This document shows, one piece after another, positions 1 to 8,185 of a DNA stretch of 64,000 nt. Position 1 is the first letter of the stretch, and each line of letters opens with the position of its first letter. Origin of the DNA: Microbispora hainanensis (GTDB lineage Bacteria > Actinomycetota > Actinomycetes > Streptosporangiales > Streptosporangiaceae); assembly GCF_036186745.1 (NCBI RefSeq), contig NZ_CP108086.1:1240001-1304000 (forward strand), read 5' to 3'. Made by a program: the position numbers and the translations under genes. The notes under the pieces are model-generated. The model saw nothing but the letters and a program-made list of their open reading frames with translations. It was not told the origin of the DNA and did no database searches.

Positions 1-302
1 TGCTGCTGTTCGGCCTGTACGGCGTGTTGCGGCGCTGGCGCGACCTCGGCGGGCCCGAGCTGCTGCCCTGGCTGGGAGCGGTGGGGCTGATCCTGGCCCC
101 GGCGGCGACGGCCGAGTTCGACTACCGCTATCTGCTGCCCGCCGTGCCGCTCGCCTGCCTCGCCGCCGGCATCACCGCCGCCGGCCTGCTGGGCCGCCCC
201 TCGCCGCGGCTGTCGTCCCTGCGCCCCTGGTCCCTGCGGCCGCTGCCACTGCGCTCGTCCTCGCTGCGCCCGTGGTCGCGGCGCGGCTCCTCGCTCCGTT
301 GA
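1..302 (+). CDS. C-terminal part of a polytopic membrane protein (5' end outside window)
   Basis: The frame is open from the first base and reaches a TGA at 300-302. The visible tail has two hydrophobic segments (WLGAVGLILAPAA and LLPAVPLACLAAGITAAGLL) joined by EFDYRYLLP. That is the usual ending of actinobacterial multi-spanning glycosyltransferase-like or hypothetical membrane proteins. The last 35 residues are a basic low-complexity tail repeating the motif SLRPW/LRPL. The family cannot be fixed because the catalytic part lies upstream. A strong hairpin follows the stop. Confidence 0.6.
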   Translation, partial: LLFGLYGVLRRWRDLGGPELLPWLGAVGLILAPAATAEFDYRYLLPAVPLACLAAGITAAGLLGRPSPRLSSLRPWSLRPLPLRSSSLRPWSRRGSSLR

Positions 303-347
303 CACGGCGCCCGGCCCCCTGAGCAGGGGCCGGGCGCTTCCGGTGTC
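301..347. terminator. bidirectional intrinsic terminator
   Basis: A 12-bp perfect stem (307-318 with 326-337, GC-rich, 7-nt loop) sits inside an outer GACAC/GTGTC pairing (301-305, 343-347). It lies immediately after the stop of the leftward membrane gene and before the 3' end of convergent rsmI. It has only a two-T tail, as is common in high-GC actinobacteria. Confidence 0.7.
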
Positions 348-507
348 AGGCGTTCCGCCGGTGGTTGCGGGCGGTTCCCGGTGTCAGCGTGCTGGCGCCT
401 CCCCCGTCCACCCCGCCGAACAGAGCGTTCTCGCCCGAAGAACACCACGTCGGGCTTGAGCCCGCGGCGTTCGGCCGGTGGTTACGGACGGCCGGTGTTC
501 TCGCTGG

Positions 508-1329
508 TCAGGCGTTATGGACGGCGTTGTAGAGGTCGCGCTTGGGGACGCCGGCCGACTTGGCCACCTCGGCGATGGCCTGCTTGCGCGGCACGCCCGC
601 GCCCTCGCGCCTGGCCACCTCCTCGACCAGTTCCTCGATGACCGGCGCGGCCTCCTCGGCGGTGCGCCCGGCCACCACCAGCGTGATCTCGCCCCTGACC
701 TCGCCCGCGGCCCATTCGGCCAGCTCGCCGAGGCCGCCGCGGCGTACCTCCTCGTAGGTCTTGGTGAGCTCCCGGCAGACGGCGGCGGGCCGCTGCGCGC
801 CGAAGGCCTCCGCCATCGCCTCAAGGGTCGCGTGCAGGCGGTGCGGCGCCTCGAAGAACACCATCGTGCGCTCCTCGGCCGCCAGCGCCGCCAGCCGCCT
901 GGCCCGCTCCCCCGGCTTGCGCGGCGGGAACCCCTCGAAGCAGAACCGGTCGCTCGGCAGGCCGGAGACGGCGAGGGCGGTCGTCACCGCAGACGGGCCC
1001 GGCAGCGCCGTCACGGGCAGGCCCGCCTCGACCGCGAGGCGGGTGAGCCGATAGCCGGGGTCGGAGACGCCCGGCATCCCCGCGTCGGTGATCACGACGA
1101 CGGTGCGGCCCTCGCGCAGCGCCTCCAGCAGCTCGGCGGCCCGCGCGCTCTCGTTGGCGTCGTAGTAGGACACCACCCGGCCACCGATGGCGATGTCCAG
1201 GTCGGCCGCGAGCCGCCGCAGCCGGCGGGTGTCCTCCGCGGCGATCACGTCGGCCGCGGCGAGCACCTCGCGCAGCCGTGGGGACGCGTCTTTGGGCTGG
1301 CCGATCGGGGCTCCGGCGAGAACGAGCAC
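508..1329 (-). CDS. rsmI: 16S rRNA (cytidine-1402-2'-O)-methyltransferase RsmI
   Basis: This SAM-dependent methylase adds the 2'-O-methyl group to C1402 of 16S rRNA in the decoding centre. At 273 aa it has normal length. It shows the tetrapyrrole-methylase fold signatures: LVLAGAPIGQPKD at the N-terminus, DVIAAEDTRRLRRL, VVVITDAGMPGVSDPGY, LPGPSAV and FFEAPHR. The C-terminal VPKRDLYNAV helix is also typical. The GTG start at 1329 follows a GGGTGG element. The gene is divergent from pmt, an arrangement common in actinobacteria. No oddities are seen. Confidence 0.96.
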   Translation of the reverse strand: MLVLAGAPIGQPKDASPRLREVLAAADVIAAEDTRRLRRLAADLDIAIGGRVVSYYDANESARAAELLEALREGRTVVVITDAGMPGVSDPGYRLTRLAVEAGLPVTALPGPSAVTTALAVSGLPSDRFCFEGFPPRKPGERARRLAALAAEERTMVFFEAPHRLHATLEAMAEAFGAQRPAAVCRELTKTYEEVRRGGLGELAEWAAGEVRGEITLVVAGRTAEEAAPVIEELVEEVARREGAGVPRKQAIAEVAKSAGVPKRDLYNAVHNA

Positions 1330-1434
1330 CCGTCCACCCTATGGGGACATGAAACATTCATCGACGAACGGCCAGATACTCCAATCCACCCGCGAGCCGT
1401 GTCCTCAACGGGGACTCACCAGTAATCTGTCGGC

Positions 1435-3042
1435 GTGGCCGTGACCGACTATTCCCACAAGGCGTTCGAGCAGCCGGAAGAGGGACCACAGGACGACGCT
1501 CCCTCGGTTTCCCTGCGCGACCGGCTCGTGCCGCCCATGCCCGGCAGCGCCATGTGGGGCTGGCTCGGCCCCATCCTGGTCGCCCTCTTCGGCGGATTCC
1601 TGCGGTTCTACCGCCTGGGCACGCCGCACGCCGTCGTCTTCGACGAGACCTACTACGCCAAGGACGCCTTCGCCACCATCAAATACGGTGTCGAACGGCA
1701 GTTCGTCGACGGCGCGGACAAGCTCCTGCTCGCCGGCAACGAGAACATCTTCAAGCACTGCGGCTCGGTGAGCGAGTGCGCCTCCTACGTGGTGCACCCG
1801 CCGGTCGGCAAGTGGCTGATCGGCGTCGGCGAACTGATCTTCGGAGCGAACCCGCTCGGCTGGCGCTTCACCGCCGCGCTGCTCGGCACGCTGTCCATCC
1901 TGATCCTCGCCCGCACGGCCCGCAGGATGACCCGCTCGACGCTGCTCGGCTGCGCGGCCGGTCTGCTGCTGTCGCTCGACGCCCTCCACTTCGTGCTGTC
2001 GCGTACGGCGCTGCTGGACATCTTCCTGATGTTCTGGGTGCTCGCCGGGTTCGCCTGCCTCGTGGCCGACCGGGACTGGTCCCGCAGCCGGCTGGCCAAG
2101 TGGCACGAGGCGGGGTCGCCCGCGGAGGGGCCGCGGCTGGGCCTGCGGCCCTGGCGCCTGGCCGCCGGGTTGTGCCTCGGCCTGGCCATGGCCACCAAGT
2201 GGACCGGCGGCTTCTACATCGCCGCCTTCGCGATCATGACGCTGCTGTGGGACGCGGGCGCCCGGCGGGCCGTCGGCACGCCCCGGCCGTACGGCACGGT
2301 CATCCGCCGCGACCTGCCGCTCGCCACGGCGTGGATGGCGGCCGTCCCGGTCCTCACCTACATCGTGTCGTTCACGGGGTGGTTCGTCACCGACAAGGGC
2401 TACGGGCGCAACTGGGACCAGGCGACCTCCAGCGGCCCGGTCTACTTCATCATCGACTCGCTCCGCTCCTGGTTCGACTACCAGAAGCAGGTGCTCAGCT
2501 TCCACACCGGTCTGGAGTCGAGCCATCCGTACCAGTCCGAGCCGTGGCAGTGGCCGCTGCTGCTGCGCCCGGTGGCGTTCTTCTACGAGTCGCCGAAGAA
2601 CTGCGGCGCCGACTCCTGCTCCTGGGCGGTGCTCGGCACCGGGACGCCGGTCATCTGGTACGCCGGTCTGATCGCGCTCATCGGCATGATCGCCTGGTAT
2701 GTCGCGACCCGCGACTGGCGGGCGGGCGCGGTGCTGCTCGGCTACGCCGCCGGATGGCTGCCGTGGTTCTACTTCGCCATCGCGGACAACCGGACGATGT
2801 TCATGTTCTACGCGATGCCGATGGTGCCGTTCATGATCCTCGCACTCGTGCTGGCCTGCGGGTTGATCATCGGCAAGGAGGATCCGGCCCGGCCCAACCG
2901 GCGCGTGGTCGGCACGGCCGTGGTCGGCGCGTTCGTGCTCCTGGCCCTGGTCAACTTCGGCTGGCTCTATCCCGTGATCGGCGCCGAATCCGTCCCGTAC
3001 GAATCCTGGCACGCGAGGATGCTGTTCGACTCGTGGATCTGA
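1435..3042 (+). CDS. pmt: dolichyl-phosphate-mannose--protein mannosyltransferase (Pmt)
   Basis: This polytopic GT39-type enzyme transfers mannose from polyprenyl-phosphate-mannose to Ser/Thr of exported proteins. At 535 aa it has normal actinobacterial length. The first extracytoplasmic loop has the catalytic acidic pair in VVFDETYYAKDA (about residue 65). HPPVGKWLIG and FRWGWR-like GWRFTAALLG follow, then about ten hydrophobic segments. A cytosolic N-terminal tail of about 35 residues precedes TM1. The GTG at 1435 is used; an in-frame GTG two codons on is an alternative. The gene is divergent from rsmI. Confidence 0.95.
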   Translation: MAVTDYSHKAFEQPEEGPQDDAPSVSLRDRLVPPMPGSAMWGWLGPILVALFGGFLRFYRLGTPHAVVFDETYYAKDAFATIKYGVERQFVDGADKLLLAGNENIFKHCGSVSECASYVVHPPVGKWLIGVGELIFGANPLGWRFTAALLGTLSILILARTARRMTRSTLLGCAAGLLLSLDALHFVLSRTALLDIFLMFWVLAGFACLVADRDWSRSRLAKWHEAGSPAEGPRLGLRPWRLAAGLCLGLAMATKWTGGFYIAAFAIMTLLWDAGARRAVGTPRPYGTVIRRDLPLATAWMAAVPVLTYIVSFTGWFVTDKGYGRNWDQATSSGPVYFIIDSLRSWFDYQKQVLSFHTGLESSHPYQSEPWQWPLLLRPVAFFYESPKNCGADSCSWAVLGTGTPVIWYAGLIALIGMIAWYVATRDWRAGAVLLGYAAGWLPWFYFAIADNRTMFMFYAMPMVPFMILALVLACGLIIGKEDPARPNRRVVGTAVVGAFVLLALVNFGWLYPVIGAESVPYESWHARMLFDSWI

Positions 3043-3107
3043 CACCCCCGTATCGTTGGGCGCGTACTGTGCGCCCTATGGTGCACCCAGAGGGGGGGTG
3101 GTCGCGA

Positions 3108-4667
3108 GTGATGCCCGGTCGTCGTCAACGATGGGGTCGATACGGCAGACTGCGGGTCATGCCCGCACCTGACGTCGCCGCGCTCCTCGCCCTGCTGGAG
3201 CGCTCCGAGCCGGACGTCGCCGAGCCCGCCCGCGTCGCGGTCGAGTGGCTCGCCGGCGGCGAGGCGCTGGAGACCATCAGCCAGTTCGACGTGTGCGAGT
3301 TCCTCTGGTACACGCTGCCGATCAAGGTGCCGGGCGACCAGGCGACCATCGCCAGGGCGCTCGGCCGGTTGCTCAGGCTCGCGGGCATGGAGCGTTACGC
3401 CGCCCTGTGCGACTCCCCGGCCACCGCACGCATCCTGATGACGTACGCCAGGGAGGGCGAGGAGGCCGGGGCCGCGGCCTACCACCGTGAGCTGGAGGCC
3501 ACCGGGGTGCTGCCCCCGGACGTCGCCGAGCTGTCATGGAGCTCGATCATGGGGCCGGAGGAGCTCGGGGCGCACGTCGCGTGCGCGGCCGCCCTGGAGC
3601 TGGCCATCGTCACCGGCGACCCGGTGGACCGCGAGGAGCTGACCCGCCGGTGGCTCACCGCGCCCCGCCCGGAGCTGGGCGGCGACTGCTGGCTGCACCG
3701 GGTGCACGGCGAGCGGCTGAACCGCTGGGTGCTCGGGCGCGGCACCGCCCGCCGCGAGCTCGCCCAGCCCTTCGAGGTGCGGCTGCACGCCCCCATCGCG
3801 GCTCCGGACGAGCCCCACCTGGAACCGCTGCGGTGGCTGCTCGGCCTGGCCCGCACCGGGGTTCGCCTGACCGAGCGGCTCAACGTCGGGCGTGCCGTGG
3901 CCGCCGAGGCGGCCGACCGGTTCGGCTGGGGCAATCCCACCAGGCCGGGGGCCGTACGCGGCGAGGCCGACGTGCCCGCGCTCACCGAGCTGCGGCAGAT
4001 CGCCGTACACGATCTCGGGGCACTGCGGCGCAGCGGACGGAGGCTGGTGCTCACGACCACGGGCAGAAACCTGCTGGACGACCGCGCCGCCATGTGGGAC
4101 GCGGCGGCGCCCACGCTGCTCGTCCCCGCGCCCGGGGAGCACGACTTCGAGGTCTCCATCCGCGAGTCGGCGCTGATGATCCTCGTGGACGGCGACGTGG
4201 TGCGCGACGGCGACCTGCGCGCCCGGATCGCCGAGGTGGTCAACGGCGAGGGCTGGCGCGCCACGGACGGCGGCCGGGTCGGCGGCGCCGACCTCACCGG
4301 CCCGCTCTCCCGGCTCCGCCACCGCCTCGACGCCCTGGGCCTCGACACGCTGGGCTTCGACACTCAGGGCGCTGGCGCTCAGGGCGCTGACGCTCCGGGC
4401 CTGAACGCTCAGGGCCCCGGCGCTTCGGGCGCCGACGCTTTGGGCCTCGTCGGCCCCGAGCCGGGGGCTGCGGCTCAGGAAGGCCAGGCGACGGCTTCGG
4501 CGCCGCGGGCGACGGGTTCTGCGCCCGAGGGCACGCGCCGCGAGCCCGTGACGCGGGTGGCGGGCGACGACGCGCCGTGGCGGCTCACGGACGCCGGGCG
4601 GCGCGCCGCGCTGGCCGCGCTGCGCGCCCAGGCCCTGCGGCCCCGCCAGTACGCCGGCCTGGGCTGA
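3108..4667 (+). CDS. hypothetical protein with low-complexity insert
   Basis: I do not recognise a defined enzyme. The protein is mainly helical, Leu/Arg/Glu-rich and probably cytosolic. A mid-region (LRWLLGLARTGVRLTERLN...VHDLGALRRSGRRLVLTTTGRNLL) resembles a conserved winged-helix-like block found in Streptomyces hypothetical proteins (from memory). A Gly/Ala-rich stretch encoded at about 4338-4460 repeats short units of the form LGxDTQGAGAQG, so the DNA is an imperfect minisatellite. The closing helix is WRLTDAGRRAALAALRAQ. An AGGGGGGG element at 3091-3098 favours GTG 3108 or ATG 3111; ATG 3159 is also possible. Confidence 0.75.
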   Translation: MMPGRRQRWGRYGRLRVMPAPDVAALLALLERSEPDVAEPARVAVEWLAGGEALETISQFDVCEFLWYTLPIKVPGDQATIARALGRLLRLAGMERYAALCDSPATARILMTYAREGEEAGAAAYHRELEATGVLPPDVAELSWSSIMGPEELGAHVACAAALELAIVTGDPVDREELTRRWLTAPRPELGGDCWLHRVHGERLNRWVLGRGTARRELAQPFEVRLHAPIAAPDEPHLEPLRWLLGLARTGVRLTERLNVGRAVAAEAADRFGWGNPTRPGAVRGEADVPALTELRQIAVHDLGALRRSGRRLVLTTTGRNLLDDRAAMWDAAAPTLLVPAPGEHDFEVSIRESALMILVDGDVVRDGDLRARIAEVVNGEGWRATDGGRVGGADLTGPLSRLRHRLDALGLDTLGFDTQGAGAQGADAPGLNAQGPGASGADALGLVGPEPGAAAQEGQATASAPRATGSAPEGTRREPVTRVAGDDAPWRLTDAGRRAALAALRAQALRPRQYAGLG

Positions 4668-4777
4668 ACGCACTCCACCGACCTCGGCCGACCCGGCCTT
4701 CCGCCGTCCGAAGCGGTGCCGCGTACGCCGCCAATGGCGGGCACCGGGCGCGGACGGCGGCAGGCCCCGAGGAGGCT

Positions 4778-5602
4778 TCAGGCGCAGACGGAGCCGTTGA
4801 GCCTGAACTGCGCCGGGGTCGGGTTGACTCCCGTGTGAGTGCCGTTGAAGCCGATGGTGATCGAGGCGCCGGCAGTGAGGTCCTTGCCCCAGGCCGGGGC
4901 CTCCGCCGTCACCTGTGTGCCGGTCTGGGACCACGTGGCCACCCATCCCGAGGTCACCTGCTGGCCGGTGTCCGGGAAGGTGAACGTGAGCCGCCAGTCC
5001 CTGACGGGCTGGGTGCCCGTGTTGGTGATCGAGATGTTCACGGTCATCCCGCTGGACCAGGGGTACGCCTGGTAGGTCACCCGGCAGGCGCCCTGGGCCG
5101 GGACCGACGGCGAGGTCGTGACGATGACGTCGTTGTGGACCCGCACCGTCACGCTCTCGGACGCGGGCCCCACCGCGCCCTTCGTGTCCACGGCCACGAC
5201 GTGCAGCTCGTGGTCCTCGTAGGGGACGCCGTAGGGCGGCCACGGCAGGGCGAAGGTGCCCTCGGTGGCCGCGGGCTGGAAGGTCGCCACGTTGGTCGTG
5301 CCCTCCCTGACGTAGTAGCAGGCGATGCCGTCCTCGTCGGTGGCGGGCGCCCAGCGCAGGGTGACCGAGTTCAGGAACACGTGGACGACCTCGGGCGTCC
5401 CCGGGGCGCTCGGCGGCGTGTTCTGCGGCGCCGCCGAAGAGGCCGGGCCGGTGTTGCAGGGCATCGCCGACGCGGCCGCCAGCAGCGGCGTCGTCACCGT
5501 CGCGGCTCCCGCCCCGGTCTCTGCCGCCAGCGGCGCGAACAGCGCGGCGGCCGCCAGGAGCACCGCCGTGAGCCAGGCGCTGATCTCCTTCTTCGATCTC
5601 AT
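4778..5602 (-). CDS. secreted fibronectin-III / cellulose-binding (CBM2) protein
   Basis: An N-terminal signal peptide (KKEISAWLTAVLLAAAALFAP...AGA) is followed by an FnIII-like domain (PGTPEVVHVFLNSVTLRW...TVRV, about residues 60-155). The C-terminal CBM2-type domain runs from about residue 165 to the end. It has CRVTYQAYPWSSGMTVNISITNTG, the conserved Trp in DWRLTFTFP and GWVATW, and a terminal Cys pairing with the first one. No catalytic domain is present, so it is a binding protein or a truncated glycanase. The start at 5602 is chosen because GAGGG lies 9 nt upstream; ATG 5611 would have no spacing. Confidence 0.85.
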   Translation of the reverse strand: MRSKKEISAWLTAVLLAAAALFAPLAAETGAGAATVTTPLLAAASAMPCNTGPASSAAPQNTPPSAPGTPEVVHVFLNSVTLRWAPATDEDGIACYYVREGTTNVATFQPAATEGTFALPWPPYGVPYEDHELHVVAVDTKGAVGPASESVTVRVHNDVIVTTSPSVPAQGACRVTYQAYPWSSGMTVNISITNTGTQPVRDWRLTFTFPDTGQQVTSGWVATWSQTGTQVTAEAPAWGKDLTAGASITIGFNGTHTGVNPTPAQFRLNGSVCA

Positions 5603-5732
5603 CGTCCGCATCCCTCGTGTCGATCGGCGGTCCCGGTGACGGCGATCGTCCACAGCGGAGGGCGGGCCGGTCAACGTACGCCGGAGCGGCAGGCCGTACG
5701 CGCCTGGTGGGCGGGGCACGGCGCTGCAACTT

Positions 5733-5880
5733 TCATCCGCGGCCTTCGAGGACCTCCAGGTAGTGGGCGTTGCGCATGATCCCGAGGATGTTGCCGAACG
5801 GGTCGGCGACCGAGGCCGTGACGAACCCGGGGCCGCGCTCCGTGGGCGACTCGTGCTGTTTCGCGCCCATCGACAGCAAC
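5733..5880 (-). pseudogene. 3' stump of a VOC/glyoxalase-family gene
   Basis: The last ~48 codons of a VOC-superfamily protein remain (LLSMGAKQHESPTERG...VADPFGNILGIMRNAHYLEVL). The DPFGN signature of the C-terminal beta-alpha-beta half is visible. Nothing upstream of about 5880 resembles the family; the sequence changes directly into a WYL-regulator stump on the other strand. The reading frame stays open by chance into the antisense of the neighbour. Confidence 0.7.
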
Positions 5881-5886
5881 CTGTCC

Positions 5887-6527
5887 GGCCGTCCCGGCTG
5901 CGCCACCGGATCGAGGCCGTGCGCGCCGCGACGGTCGCGGTGCCGGGGCACGGCCCCACGGTGGACCCCGAGACGCTGATCTCGATCGCCGCGGCCGTCC
6001 GCGACCACGAGACCCTGCGGTTCGACTACCTCGGCCACCGAGGCGGCGAGGGACGCCGTACGGCCGAGCCGCACCGGCTCGTCTTCACCGGCCGGCGCTG
6101 GTATCTGCCGGCCTGGGACGTCGACCGCGACGACTGGCGGACCTTCCGCGCCGACCGGATGCGGCTCCGCGTCCCGAACGGCCCCCGCTTCACCCCGCGC
6201 GAACCGCCCGAGGACGGCGCCGCCGCCCACGTCGTACGCGGAGCGGGCTCGGCCGCCTGGAGGCACCGGGCCGTCGTACGGCTGCACGCGCCCGCCGATG
6301 TTGTGGGCGCGCGGCTCACCGCCGCGGCCGGGCTGCCGCGCGCCGACGGCGCGGACGCCTGCGTGCTGGAGACCGGCGGCGACTCGCTCCACAACCTGAC
6401 CGCCTTCCTCACCGGGCTCGACGTGCCCTGCACCGTGCTCGACCCGCCCGAGCTGCGCGATCATCTGCGCGCGCCGGCCGGACGCTACCTCGACGCGGCG
6501 GGCGGACGGCGAGCGGATAACGTGTGA
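5887..6527 (+). pseudogene. 3' portion of a YafY-type WYL-domain regulator
   Basis: The frame encodes RLRHRIEAVRAATV followed by the WYL domain (LRFDYLGHRG...EPHRLVFTGRRWYLPAWDVDRDDWRTFRADRM) and the WCX extension ending YLDAAG. The N-terminal HTH (DeoR-type, about 90 residues) is absent and no start codon with an RBS precedes it. Together with the adjacent VOC stump this looks like a divergent VOC/WYL pair that lost both 5' halves and the shared promoter in one deletion. Any expressed product would be a domain without DNA binding. Confidence 0.75.
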
Positions 6528-6531
6528 GGTC

Positions 6532-7452
6532 ATGCCGGACGAGACATCCGCCGCAGGCGACGACATCCGACGCGTGACCGCGTTCTGGCGGGAGCTGGGC
6601 CTGCCGGGCCTGATCGACGTCCACACCCACTTCATGCCGGAACGCGTCCTGACCAAGGTGTGGGCCTACTTCGACTCCGCCGGGCCGCTGGTCGGCCGGC
6701 CCTGGCCGATCGCCTATCGGCTGGCCGAGGACGACCGCGTCGAGCGGCTCAGGGCCTTCGGCGTGCGGGCGTTCACCTCCATGCTCTATCCCCACAAGCC
6801 GGGCATGGCGGAGTGGCTGAACGACTGGGCCGCCGGTTTCGCCGCCCGGGTGCCCGGTTGCCTGCACACGGCCACGTTCTTCCCCGAGCCCGGCGCCGGG
6901 CGATACGTCGCGCAGGCCATCGAGCGGGGCGCCCGGGTGTTCAAGGCGCATCTCCAGGTCGGCGCGTACGACCCGAACGACCCGCTGCTCGACGACGTCT
7001 GGGGGCTGCTGGAGGACCACGGCATCCCGGTCGTCACGCACTGCGGGTCGGGCCCGGCCCCCGGGCCGTACACCGGGCCGGAACCGATCGCGGCCCTGCT
7101 CTCCCGGCATCCCAGGCTGCCGCTCGTGATCGCCCACATGGGCACGCCCGAGTATGCCGAGTTCCTCGATCTGGCCCTGCGGCATCCGGCGGTCTTCCTG
7201 GACACGACGATGGCCTTCACCGGCTTCACCGAGGAGACCGCGCCGTTCCCCAGGGAGGCCGTCCCGCTGCTGCTGGAGCTGCAGGACCGCGTCCTGCTCG
7301 GCACCGACTTCCCCAACATCCCCTATCCGTACGGCGAGGCGCTGACGGCCCTGGCCGACCTGGACCTGGGAGACGAGTGGCTCCGCGCGGTCTGTCACGA
7401 CAACGCCGCCAAGATCTTCGGCCTCGGTCAGGCCGAGGACATGACCTCATAG
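6532..7452 (+). CDS. amidohydrolase family metal-dependent hydrolase
   Basis: The 306-aa TIM-barrel hydrolase of the amidohydrolase-2 type has its metal-binding residues visible: LIDVHTHFMPE (HxH, about residue 27), FKAHLQVG, VTHCGSG, VIAHMGTPEY and the catalytic Asp in LLGTDFPNIPY. It starts five bases after the WYL stump stops. The substrate cannot be told; ACMSD/4-oxalomesaconate-hydratase-like decarboxylases and hydrolases share this pattern. It is convergent with the TetR gene. Confidence 0.9.
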   Translation: MPDETSAAGDDIRRVTAFWRELGLPGLIDVHTHFMPERVLTKVWAYFDSAGPLVGRPWPIAYRLAEDDRVERLRAFGVRAFTSMLYPHKPGMAEWLNDWAAGFAARVPGCLHTATFFPEPGAGRYVAQAIERGARVFKAHLQVGAYDPNDPLLDDVWGLLEDHGIPVVTHCGSGPAPGPYTGPEPIAALLSRHPRLPLVIAHMGTPEYAEFLDLALRHPAVFLDTTMAFTGFTEETAPFPREAVPLLLELQDRVLLGTDFPNIPYPYGEALTALADLDLGDEWLRAVCHDNAAKIFGLGQAEDMTS

Positions 7453-7453
7453 G

Positions 7454-8140
7454 TCATGCCGCGCTCCCGGGGGTCTTGAGCGTGCCGTGCAGCAGGATGT
7501 CCACGAGCTCCTCCGGGGACGCCTCCACGCCGCCGGAAGCGGCCTGAGGACGGACGAAGAGCATTCCCATGAAGACGGAGGCGATCTTCTCGGGCTCCAG
7601 GCGGAGCGCCGCCCGGTCGGGTTCGATCAGCTCGACCATCGCCTCGTGGATCGCCCTCATCGAGGCCTCCCTGCCTCGCGAGGCGCCGCCGCCTCCGGGC
7701 CTGCCTTCCTGGGCCCGCCCGCCGCTTTGCGGGGCCTGCCCGACGCTTTCCTCGCCCTGCCGTCCGCGGCGTTCGAGGCGGTGGCCGGTGCCGTGGAGGG
7801 CGCCGATCACGGCTCCCATGCGTTCCAGGTGGGCGCGCAGCGCCTCAACCGCCTGCGCCAGCCGGTCGGCGAGCGGGTCGTCCAGGGAGATCGAGGCCAG
7901 CTCGCGCAGCACGTGACCGGGGTCCGTCGCCTCGGTCACGCACGCGTCGAGCAGCTCGTCCTTGTCGGCGAAGACCCGGAAGACGGTGCCCTCGCCGATT
8001 CCGGCGGCCCGGGCGATCTGGCTCGTGGTGACGGCGGCGCCGCGCTCGGCGACCAGCGGAAGCGCGGCGGCGACGATCATCGCCCTGCGCTGCTCGGTGC
8101 TCATGGCCGGCGCACGCCGGCGGGGAGTGGTGTCCGTCAT
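7454..8140 (-). CDS. TetR-family transcriptional regulator
   Basis: The N-terminal TetR HTH (IVAAALPLVAERGAAVTTSQIARAAGIGEGTVFRVFADKDELLDAC, about residues 20-65) is complete. A ligand-binding domain follows, with a Gly/Arg/Gln-rich insert (RRGRQGEESVGQ...GGGG) around residues 125-155. ATG 8140 is chosen because the operator palindrome at 8152-8173 would otherwise lie inside the gene; GTG 8164 is open but unlikely. The operator position implies autorepression. The gene is convergent with the amidohydrolase, and its 5' end adjoins the 3' end of the kinase gene. Confidence 0.9.
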   Translation of the reverse strand: MTDTTPRRRAPAMSTEQRRAMIVAAALPLVAERGAAVTTSQIARAAGIGEGTVFRVFADKDELLDACVTEATDPGHVLRELASISLDDPLADRLAQAVEALRAHLERMGAVIGALHGTGHRLERRGRQGEESVGQAPQSGGRAQEGRPGGGGASRGREASMRAIHEAMVELIEPDRAALRLEPEKIASVFMGMLFVRPQAASGGVEASPEELVDILLHGTLKTPGSAA

Positions 8141-8151
8141 ACCCTCAATGT

Positions 8152-8173
8152 ACGGAGTGAGCACTCACTCCGT
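8152..8173. promoter_or_regulatory. TetR operator palindrome
   Basis: Two perfect 10-bp arms (ACGGAGTGAG / CTCACTCCGT) are separated by CA. The site lies 12 bp upstream of the TetR start. Size and symmetry are typical of an autoregulatory TetR operator. Confidence 0.8.
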
Positions 8174-8185
8174 CAAACGCGATGT

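Noticed and set aside
1405-3045. 546-codon open frame opposite pmt
   Set aside because: His/Asp/Gly/Arg-rich shadow of the pmt codon pattern; pmt itself has clear membrane segments and motifs.
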